Shown in pieces: positions 1 through 7,009 of a stretch of 11,493 nt of DNA. Every line of letters begins with the position of its first letter. Within the stretch, counting starts at the first letter, position 1. The notes beneath the pieces are model-generated. The model saw only the letters and a list, made by a program, of their open reading frames with translations. It did no database searches and was not told the origin of the DNA. The position numbers were made by a program, and so were the translations under genes. Source of the stretch: Stephanodiscus triporus (taxonomy: Eukaryota > Bacillariophyta > Thalassiosirophyceae > Thalassiosirales > Thalassiosiraceae); contig JALLAZ010001499.1 of NCBI GenBank assembly GCA_036939755.1, positions 1 through 11,493 on the forward strand, written 5' to 3'.

Positions 1-808
1 TGATCCCCCCATGCAAATGGTCTTGAGCAACAACGGAAACTCCTCCTCCGTGACCGTCCCCGCCGTTGTACTCATCAGCCCCAAGGGTGGGCATCCACGT
101 CCTATTCCTCCTATGGCATTGTTGTCGTCCCCGGCTCCTTGTTTTTTCATTGAGTAGGTAGCGGCGGTCACAGGATGCCCCACAGCCATCGTCGATGTGG
201 TCAATGTCCTCGTCAGACAATGAGAGTCGGACAACGGAGGAGGGACCAACGACAGAAACTCCTCCTCCGTGACCCTCCCTGCCAATGTACTCATCAGCCC
301 CAAGGGTGCACACCCGCATCCTACTCCTCCTCCCGCCATGGCGACAACCTTGCAAACGCTATCCGACATCCATCCCACCAACGTCCCCAACAAGATGCCA
401 TTCTTGAAGGCAGCAGAGAAGGAAGGATCGTAGGCATCCGCTGTCGCCTCTTCTTCACCTTGTTGACGAAGCCGTCATTGTCATCTGTTGCTCTTTTTTT
501 GGCATCGAGTAGGTGGTAGGGGTGGTTGGGGGAAGATCCTTGGCCATTGTCGATGACGTCAATGTCGTCGATGTCATCAATGTTGCCGATGTCCATGCCT
601 TGAGCGCCACAAATTGCGCGCGTATCAAAGCCTGCGGGAACGTGGCGTGAGCCTTAGGATCTGAGGGGGCGGAGGGGGATGGCGCAGACATCGTGTTAGA
701 GCCGCCACAGGGGGATTCGGTGGCAGAGCTGTTATCGCTGTCCCCCCCGACAACAACGCCGGTCGCGAGGACATCCCCCCATCGCCTCTCTCGGCGGATC
801 GTCGCCAT
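1..808 (-). pseudogene. Repeat-containing coding remnant, three frames, partial at left edge
   Basis: I do not recognise this protein. Coding-like sequence runs on the minus strand in three successive frames. It starts with an ATG at 808 (MATIRRERRWGD..., Ser/Pro/Gly-rich). It continues from about 596 in a second frame (MDIGNIDDIDDIDVID..., acidic). From 474 down to base 1 there is a 158-codon frame with no stop that leaves the window. That last frame holds two related segments 73 codons apart (GCAPLGLMST.AG.VTEEEF and GCPPLGLMST.AG.VTEEEF), so the repeat is in frame and conserved at protein level. An acidic ID-rich segment also recurs (minus strand around 570-500 and 225-140). Both frame changes go the same way and each would be explained by one missing base. 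Unseen introns or sequence errors are alternatives. The gene's 5' part is duplicated upstream. Confidence 0.4.
25..331. repeat. Degenerate in-frame tandem repeat, period 219 bp
   Basis: Bases 25-112 and 244-331 are similar at an offset of exactly 219 bases. The best-kept core includes AACTCCTCCTCCGTGACC and CTCATCAGCCCCAAGGGTG. Because 219 is a multiple of three, the repeat keeps the minus-strand frame and corresponds to the repeated PLGLMST/VTEEEF module. A weaker similarity links 140-225 with 497-575, at a different spacing, so the two repeat units differ by an indel of roughly 145 bases. Confidence 0.65.
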
Positions 809-1240
809 GCTGGTGAATCTAGAAAGATGGACAGAGGCAGTGGGGGGGAGCGTTTTATGAGGGGGGGGGGGATTGAAGGTGGTGCCTTTGTTGGCTTTTT
901 GGCATTGTTTAAATTTGAGAAAACCCGGTAAGAATCAAGGAAACGAAAGAATTTCAAATGAAAAGAGAAATTAAGAAAATTACAAGAAAAGAGAAGCAAA
1001 AATGGGTCTAAACGATTTGACGGGAACAGGACAAAAATTGGCGAAAAAAAAGCGATTACAGACGAAGGACAGAAATGCATTGGCAAATAATAGGAGCTAC
1101 TTGCTTAGCATGGCCGCTAGATAAATTGTTGGTATGGGCACATACTTTTGGGTTTAGGTACTCGAAAGTGTACCCTAATAATTCCTATGTAGGTAGAACA
1201 TGCACCGTGACTATTTCTAGGGTGGCGGGAAGTCCGTGAT
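628..1240. repeat. Tandem duplication, copy 1 (613 bp)
   Basis: This segment matches 1382-1959 at well over 90% by eye. The offset is 754 at the left end and 719 at the right end. The net 35-base difference comes mainly from a 19-base segment near 970-990 and about 16 bases near 1040-1060 that are present only in this copy. Read on the minus strand, it holds about 430 bases of upstream AT-rich DNA followed by roughly the first 60 codons of the gene that continues to the left edge. It includes a run of 11 G at 861-871. Confidence 0.9.
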
Positions 1241-1658
1241 GGGGTTGACTATATGCACAAGCAACAAATTTGTACCATCTCTTTTTCCGGATGGTGTCCT
1301 GCGGTTTCCGGTATTCATTTCTACTTGTTCCCTCTAACCTGGGCACAAGGGGGTGTTTTTTTTGACTTGGCGGTATTTTTGAAGCCTGCGGGAGCGTGGT
1401 GTGCGCCTTGGGATCTGAGGGAGCGGAGGGGGATGGCGCGGACATCGTGTTAGAGCCGCCACAGGGGGATTCGGTGGCAGAGCTGTTATTGCTGTCCCCC
1501 CCGACAACAACGCCGGTCGCGGGGACATCCCCCCATCGCCTCTCTTGGCGGATCATCGCCATGATGGTGAATCTAGAAAGATGGACAGAGGCAGTGGGGG
1601 GGAGGGTTTTATGAGGGGGGGGGGATTGAAGGTGGCGCCTTTGTTGGCTTTTTGGCAT
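1185..1658 (-). pseudogene. Truncated duplicate of the left-edge gene's 5' end
   Basis: An ATG at 1658 opens a 157-codon frame (MPKSQQRRHLQS...). It crosses the G10 run and then reads MAMIRQERRWGDVPATGVVVG..., matching the start at 808 with a few substitutions. The match stops at the duplication boundary (1382). The remaining codons to 1185 come from the spacer and from the upstream end of copy 1, and do not resemble the parent gene. I infer a non-functional 5' fragment made by the tandem duplication. A short expressed protein cannot be excluded. Confidence 0.45.
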
Positions 1659-1959
1659 TGTTTAAATTTGAGAAAACCCGGTAAGAATCGAGGAAAAGAA
1701 AGAATTTCAAATGAAAAGAGAAAAGAGAAGCAAAAATGGGTCTAAACGATTTGGCGGGAACAGGACAAAAAATTGGCGGGACGAAGGACAGAAATGCATT
1801 GGCAAATAATAGGAACTACTTGCTTAGCATGGCCGCTAGATAAATTGCTGGTATGGGCACATACTTTTGGGTTTAGGTACTCAAAAGTGTACCCTAATAA
1901 TTCCTACGTAGGTAGAACGTGCACCGCGACCATTTCTGGGGTGGCGGGAAGTCCGTGAT
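1382..1959. repeat. Tandem duplication, copy 2 (578 bp)
   Basis: This is the second copy of 628-1240. The two are separated by 141 bases (1241-1381), so the ancestral unit was probably about 754 bases with only part of the second unit present. The G run is 10 long here (1615-1624) against 11 in copy 1, which changes the reading frame across it. The copy ends at AGTCCGTGAT, where copy 1 also ends, and unrelated AT-rich sequence follows. Confidence 0.9.
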
Positions 1960-2050
1960 TAGCTAAAAAAAATACTCTACGGTACGATACGATACAACTC
2001 TATTATTTTAGACTGCGAGGAAACAACATTCTCGCCAAACAAAAAAAATC

Positions 2051-2969
2051 TCATCTCAACACCCTCGCCGGCGGCTTAGACCTTGACACCGCCGTCCTCC
2101 TCGCTGCCTTGGCGAGGGAGATGGTCGGCGTCCCGCCGCCCCCGCGAGCCCGAGATCGCCATCCCGGCTGGGCCGCCGCCGCATGCAATGACCATTGGAC
2201 GTGACGACGACGGAGGGCGGCGCGACCGCGCCACGAGATCGATGCACGACGACCACAACGACGACGACCACGCGCATGACCTTGTCGCTGTCGGAGGGCA
2301 AGAATTGGATCGTCGTGACGCTTCCGCCACCGCCGCGAGGGACGGGACGATCGGACGACGACGACGACAACCCGTCGTTATCAGGCCCGCGCGCGTTCGT
2401 GAGTCACGACCGTCGCGGGGGGGACGACGGGATCGTCTTCGTCAGGCTCGTACGAAGAGGACGCGACGGGCAACCTCGATGCTGACGATGACGACAGCGA
2501 TTGTCGACGATAAAATAGAACGACGAAATGACGTACCTGCCGAACGTCGACCGCCGCCCCCCAGGGAGGACGACGTCGACAACAATGGGGAGTTTCTTTA
2601 TCGTCCTCCGGAACTGCTCCCCAGGAGGCGAATGCGCGTGTTACGGGACGGCGATCGGATACTTATGGCGAGGGCGCGAGCACGCGACAACGACGACATC
2701 GACAGCGGGGGGGAGGAGGAGGAGGAGGACGACGACGATGATGACAATGCGGCGGGCCAGTGGACAACGGGGGAGGGGGGTACGGCGGTCGCGGTGGACA
2801 ATACAATGACATCGTTGACATCGTCGTCACCTGCGTGGCGGGCCCCGAGAATGTGCCGCCGTTGCTAGGAGGAGGAGGCGGCCGCACGGGCCGCGGCAAC
2901 GATGGCGCCACCACCCTCGTCGTTCTTGTCAAACTCGTACTCGTCATACTTCGTTGTTTTTTTTTGCAT
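2051..2969 (-). CDS. Probable GC-rich minus-strand gene, structure unresolved
   Basis: I do not recognise a family. A sharply bounded GC-rich block, with AT-rich flanks on both sides, is open in several frames of both strands because of ACG/GAC-type runs. On the minus strand an ATG at 2969 gives MQKKTTKYDEYEFDKNDEG. This frame hits TAG at 2867-2865, but a candidate GT-AG intron at 2914-2831 (84 bases) would remove it and rejoin in frame to DDDVNDVIVLSTATAVPP. Other possible short introns are 2662-2614 and 2536-2482. Further protein-like stretches include SYEPDEDDPVVPPATVV near 2450-2400 and GSVTTIQFLPSDSDKVM near 2325-2275. Possible stops are at 2076, 2056 and 2051. The strand is an inference from codon-like third-position bias. 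A decayed gene is the main alternative. Confidence 0.35.
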
Positions 2970-3084
2970 TTACTATGATAAAAAATAAGTCTACGTTAGA
3001 TAATACATTAGTTCACGTTATGACCAAACAGACTTGCGAATTTGGTGAGGCTCGACGGCACTCAAGATTTGAGATGGTTTCTCG

Positions 3085-3183
3085 CCTACGTAGGAATGCG
3101 TAAGATCTCCTCAGTATGGACCCTGCGGGATCACGTGACCACACGTGTAGTCCATGTGATTGGGTACACAAAAGTGTACCCAA
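3085..3183. promoter_or_regulatory. Cluster of palindromes upstream of the ion-channel gene
   Basis: In order the cluster contains CCTACGTAGG (3085-3094), TCACGTGA (3131-3138), ACACGTGT (3142-3149) and a perfect 10-bp inverted repeat around an AAAA loop (3160-3183, arms TTGGGTACAC and GTGTACCCAA). CACGTG is the classic core of bHLH/bZIP sites. The cluster lies 110-210 bases before the channel ATG, so a regulatory role is plausible but inferred. CCTACGTAGG and AAAGTGTACCC also occur in the 628-1959 duplication, so part of this cluster may be a relic of a dispersed element. Confidence 0.4.
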
Positions 3184-3219
3184 AGCCCGAAGCATACGTA
3201 AGCGCAAGATTAGCTCAGC

Positions 3220-3257
3220 GGGGCGCTCATTTAGGGGGGGAAATGAGCAAGCGCCCC
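3220..3257 (+). promoter_or_regulatory. Hairpin just before the channel start codon
   Basis: GCTCATTT (3225-3232) pairs perfectly with AAATGAGC (3241-3248) around an A/G7 loop. After a 4-base bulge, GGGGC (3220-3224) pairs with GCCCC (3253-3257). The structure ends 37 bases before the ATG at 3295, so if transcribed it would lie in the 5' leader and could affect translation. The function is inferred only. Confidence 0.45.
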
Positions 3258-3294
3258 TCGGATAATTATTTACTGCCAATAATATTCCACAAAA

Positions 3295-5167
3295 ATGACA
3301 CGACCCTGGTTAGATCTACGGCGCTCTACTGTTGTTGCTCTAATGAAGGACGGCGACGAATTTTCCGAAGTGTTCGATCCGGGCGCGCCGCCCGTCGGCC
3401 TCGACATGGCCGGGCATGACACCCACCTCTTGGGCCCCAAAACTGTCATGTTGGATTCCTTCGTTATCGACTTGCTAAATGTTGACACCGGAGCGCAAAC
3501 TTTCAAGCTGAAGCTGCTCCTTAACATGGATTGGGAAGATGACGGCACCATCGTGCCGGAGACGAAAACCAAGCGTAATTTGCGTTCCAGTTCTGAAGAT
3601 TTCAGTCGTCGAGATAGTTTTGGGTCCGAGTATAAAACTGGAAAGTACGTTCTCAAGAGCGAATTTCGCGACGATCCTGTATCTACGACGTGGAATCCTG
3701 ATGTGGTCCTGGTCAACGCCATTGCCGATGAATCTCCCATCGAGGCCGGATCCAAATTTCACTCTATCCAAATGCTATCCGGGCGACCTATCATCTCAAG
3801 GAGTGTTCTCTACCAACCCGAATGTCGATGCGCTTTCTCGTTTGCGAATTTTCCATTTGACGAGACTGAATTGGTAGTGAAATTCAGCTCTAACAAATGG
3901 AATTCAGAGGAAGTTAAATTCATTTGGTCCAATCGTTTTCAAATTAAGTCCCACCTATCCAGTGACTTGAAGAAGAATGTCGACCAGAACGCCGTTGGTG
4001 GAGTGGGGCTCAGTGAATTTGAGATAATCAAAGTGCGGGTGGAGTCCGATGAGAAGGAAGTTAACTGCATGTCAAAATACGACAATGCCGAAGGCGCCTT
4101 CAGCGAGGCTTATCTCATCATTCATGTCAGACGTGATCCGTATTCCTACCTTTTGCGAGTTGCGGCTGTCGTAGAATTGCTCATGCTTCTAGAGGTGTTG
4201 AGCTTTCTTACGCATGATGACGACTTGAGTGCAAGATTTAGCATCAGCGGGACCATTTTCTTGGCGATGGTCAGCCTTTACGGTCCCATGGCCGACTCGC
4301 TGCCAAAAGTAAGCGTGGTAACGAGGGGGGATAAATGGTGAGCAGGCATTATGCACACAGCGGACAGTAATGTCCCGGCAATCCTTTCGCTCTCTCTCCA
4401 TGCTGATACCGCTGTCTCCCACCCCCAGGCATTTTCAGAACTTTGTGCTTCTCTTTGCATCCAACATCGAAAATCTTGCGGCATGCTTGCTTCGTAAATA
4501 CATCAGCACGGAACATTACAACTTGGTGGAGTCTTTCTTGGCGATTATCTACCTATACTATGTGATCAAAAATCTGTTCTGGTTCGTCAGTCCGTTGAAG
4601 GAGAGGGAAGACTTTTCTAAGTTATTGCTTTGGTTCGAGAATAGGGCTGCGCTTTTCAAAGGTAAACTGCATGGGCATATTTCAAAGATCCGTCTTCGAT
4701 GGACAAAGAAATCAAAAGACGAGGGCAAAGTTGACTCCCATATCAGAACAGTGAGAGCAATGGCAATGGCGTTAAAAGCAGCATGTAAGATGAGTCATAA
4801 GGCACAAGTGTCGAACGGTGAGGCTAGTGGCGGCGGGATTAACGACAACATCATTCACACCAATAGCGACGGCAACAACAACAAGAATCGATTCCTTCAG
4901 CAGGCGCAAGACAGTGCGATCGCCGTCCCAACAAGGAATTTGGCAACGATCGTCAAGCCGAATCAAAAACCTCAGTTGAGACGGAGTCAACTTCCCGTCA
5001 AGGCAGACTCGTCCCCATTCACGGAAAAGGAGATCAAAGAGCTGGAAGGATGTCAGTTCGAGACCGCAGCCAGGTTAGATTCGTCCCGAACCGCCTTTTC
5101 ATCATCGTGGATCCTCGGGCAAGGGAGAAAGAAATTTCCCACCGTGTACCATAAAAAGACATCTTAA
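3295..5167 (+). CDS. Pentameric ligand-gated ion channel (Cys-loop superfamily)
   Basis: Two exons (3295-4337 and 4429-5167) encode 593 residues. The N-terminal ligand-binding domain shows the beta1-beta2 pattern VDTGAQTFKLKLLLNMDW (W80), WNPDVVLVNA (133-142), and the loop C179-x6-FPFD (186-189) followed by W202. M1 is about 284-305. M2 is about 314-336 and ends in LPKVS. M3 is about 350-370 and M4 about 380-401. M2 aligns without gaps to glycine-receptor-type channels: Ala at -1', Arg at 0' (R314), Thr 6', Leu 9' (L323). This predicts an anion pore in the plasma or an internal membrane. The second loop cysteine is replaced by L193. The M3-M4 linker is only about 10 residues, as in bacterial homologues, and a tail of about 190 residues follows M4. 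No signal peptide is seen from this ATG, whose context (AAAAATGA) is good. The ligand is unknown. The family assignment is firm. Confidence 0.9.
4338..4428 (+). other. Spliceosomal intron in the channel gene (91 bp)
   Basis: The donor is G|GTGAGC and the acceptor is CCCACCCCCAG|GC behind a pyrimidine-rich stretch. Removal splits codon W348 (TG|G) and joins the M2-M3 linker LPKVSVVTRGDK to WHFQNFVLLF, restoring the D-x-W spacing conserved in this channel family. Without splicing, a TGA follows W348 at once (4339-4341). Confidence 0.92.
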
Positions 5168-5647
5168 GGAGAAAACTGGCTGGAGCAGCGAGGTCGGCGC
5201 AATTATCTGTAGGAAGGACTAAGTCTCTAGAGAGCATCGACTCACAGAAACAGCCAGCAGAAGCAAAGAGAGACTGAATCGATGCAAATTCGGGGCTGAA
5301 AGAGATGTTGGCGCTGATTTCCACGGTCTTTGGACGTGAAGAGGAGGATAAGAAGTGATGTCTCTAGAGAGGAGTACATGTTTTATCCTGCTCAGTTTTG
5401 GATGCAAATGGAAATTTCCATTCCAACCCACGGAGAAAATATGGAATGGATGGAACATCCTGTATTTATTATGGATCCCAGCAGTAGCAAACACGCCATT
5501 TTGAGAATTGGGCATTACTTTTGGGTTTAAGTTAACACTAAGTTTGTATTTGTCCCAAACTACTGTGTTCAGTTTGGGATCGGCTGGCTCCAACACCAAC
5601 GAAGGGTGGTGTCAACCAACTATTAGAGTGATGTGTCGGATAGCATA
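5168..5647. other. Convergent spacer with palindromes, no supported gene
   Basis: This spacer lies between the 3' ends of the channel gene and the Nudix gene. It contains TCTCTAGAGA twice (5224-5233 and 5361-5370), a perfect 16-base palindrome AATGGAAATTTCCATT (5407-5422) and a CCATTCC/GGAATGG inverted repeat (5418-5424 and 5443-5449). It also holds the 14-mer TACTTTTGGGTTTA (5516-5529), which is shared with the duplication at 1143 and 1862. The short open frames here have no ATG at a sensible place or no protein character. Confidence 0.6.
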
Positions 5648-6766
5648 TCAGCATTTGGCGAACACTTCGGTGGATATGACCCTGCCCGTTCCACGCGAGG
5701 GCGAGAAAGTGCGCCTGAGAACGAGCTCTCCGTTCCTGACGTATCGCAACGACTCCTCCCTGCCCAGCGGCGTCTCGGAGACCGCGACGTGAGCGACGCC
5801 CCCGTCGGCATCCGCATCCGCCAGGTAAAAACAGCGGCGCCTTGCGACCCCTCCTCCCCCGTCGTCGGCGCCGCCGCCGAATATCGTGGACGTACCCTCG
5901 TATCGTTCCTCGAACTCGCCGATGGGGTAGTGCAGCTCCCGTCGAATTTCGATCCACCCGTCATCGCGGTACGTCGTCACGATCCACTCGCTCGGTCGCG
6001 CCTCGCTGTGTCGTCTCCAGGATTGGAGGTAGGGTTCCGACGCCAGTCGACTCGCGTCATCCGGGCTCAGGCCGCGAGCAACGAGGGCCTCCTCGACGCC
6101 TACGTTTCGACCGTTATCGCGAGACCACCTCCCGCCGAGATCGAGCTCGGCGCATCTTTCCTCCCATCGCGTCGCGAGTCGGACGCAATAGTCCCTCAAT
6201 GCTCGATAGGGTAGAGCCTTCTTCTCCCAGACGTCATCCACGACTCGATCCAGCCCCTCCCAGCGCACGGCGGAGAACTCTGGTCTTTCGCCGTTCAATC
6301 CGGACAGCGTGCAAACGAGTGACGGATCCATTTCGAGATCGGACGACGTGCACCGAAACACGACCCAATTGAGTTCCTGTCCGGCGTATCCCTCATCCTC
6401 CAACCAGCCCCTCGTGCCCTCGGTCTCGTACTTGCACTTGACGACGGCGGTCGTTGTCGTTTCTAGGAGCACGTGCCTTCCGTGCTCGAGTCCCACCTCC
6501 TTGTACATCTCGCGTATCGCGGCATCGAAGACGGACTCCGACCCGTCGATCCCGCCCTGAGGCGCCTGCCACGATCCCGGTTTACCGATCCTCTCCCCGA
6601 TCAGGATCTCGCCCTTCGAGTTCAGGACCGCCACCCCCGCACAGGGCCACCACCTCCGACCGTCGTCGGGTTTGCATTGCAATGGATTATTCCGCTTCGG
6701 CGCAACCGACGATGAAGATGATGATGACGATGCCACGTCGAACCTTCCCGGCAACGCGTTGTTGAT
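5648..6766 (-). CDS. Nudix hydrolase, RppH/Ap4A-hydrolase type, 5' end uncertain
   Basis: Residue numbers count the codon at 6754-6752 as 1. The Nudix domain runs from about 36 to 195. PCAGVAVLNSKGEILIGER is followed by SWQAPQGGID (61-70), a hallmark of dinucleoside-polyphosphate and RNA-pyrophosphate hydrolases. The Nudix box is G67-x5-E73-x7-REM-x-KE-x-GL89. Downstream, YAGQELNW and PEFSAVRWEGLD match the rest of this subfamily. The expected role is cleavage of Ap4A-type nucleotides or 5'-triphosphate RNA, and plant relatives act in plastids. K85 (AAG) stands where a metal-binding Glu is normal. Residues 210-368 form an extra, probably beta-rich domain I do not recognise. No in-frame ATG occurs between the Nudix box and an upstream TAG at 7000-6998. 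The start is therefore probably in an unseen 5' exon, with a candidate acceptor TTTTGTCAG ending at 6767. Confidence 0.85.
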   Translation of the reverse strand: MNNALPGRFDVASSSSSSSSVAPKRNNPLQCKPDDGRRWWPCAGVAVLNSKGEILIGERIGKPGSWQAPQGGIDGSESVFDAAIREMYKEVGLEHGRHVLLETTTTAVVKCKYETEGTRGWLEDEGYAGQELNWVVFRCTSSDLEMDPSLVCTLSGLNGERPEFSAVRWEGLDRVVDDVWEKKALPYRALRDYCVRLATRWEERCAELDLGGRWSRDNGRNVGVEEALVARGLSPDDASRLASEPYLQSWRRHSEARPSEWIVTTYRDDGWIEIRRELHYPIGEFEERYEGTSTIFGGGADDGGGGVARRRCFYLADADADGGVAHVAVSETPLGREESLRYVRNGELVLRRTFSPSRGTGRVISTEVFAKC

Positions 6767-6981
6767 CTGACAAAAGAGCCGATTATTGATGGCAAATGAA
6801 ATACCACGTGCCCAGGCAATCCGCCAAAGGAGTTGGCTGCACGGCGATGACGATCGATGGCCCGCGGTCGACGGTCGTCCTTCAATAATTCCTGGCGGCC
6901 GACAAGAGAGAAGGCGGCAGAGGCGGGTAGGATAGAACGGAATACGTTCTTCTATTGATGATGTGGTGTGTCCTCTAGAGT

Positions 6982-7007
6982 ATTTTACTAGGCGAAGCTA
7001 GTAAAAT
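6982..7007. repeat. Perfect 10-bp inverted repeat
   Basis: ATTTTACTAG (6982-6991) and CTAGTAAAAT (6998-7007) are exact reverse complements around a six-base GCGAAG spacer. Placed inside a divergent promoter region directly before a short tandem array, it could be a protein-binding site, a cruciform or a hairpin in a leader RNA. Confidence 0.75.
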
Positions 7008-7009
7008 CC

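Noticed and set aside
2160..2195. Minus-strand IACGGGPAGMA resembling a dinucleotide-binding GxGxxG motif
   Set aside because: Only about 30 codons remain before a stop, there is no surrounding Rossmann pattern, and glycine runs are expected from GGC repeats.
2083..2868. Plus-strand frame of 261 codons, Arg/Asp-rich
   Set aside because: It begins with TTG (first ATG 2188), lacks G/C third-position bias, and its composition is what ACG/GAC runs give on the non-coding strand. The minus strand reads better.
3207..3258. TTAGCTCAGCGGGGCGCTC, resembling the start of a tRNA D-arm
   Set aside because: The D-stem does not close, there is no T-loop GTTCRA motif and no acceptor stem. The pairing seen is a simple hairpin.
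4370..4428. ATG at 4370 as start of a separate second gene
   Set aside because: It lies inside the GT-AG intron. The downstream frame begins at the splice acceptor and continues the channel's M3.
5219..5599. Minus-strand 126-codon frame between the channel and Nudix genes
   Set aside because: It has no domain-like pattern, overlaps palindromes and a dispersed motif, and lies where two 3' ends converge.
5633..6372. Plus-strand frames antisense to the Nudix gene
   Set aside because: They are shadows of a GC-rich gene on the other strand whose Nudix motifs are unmistakable.
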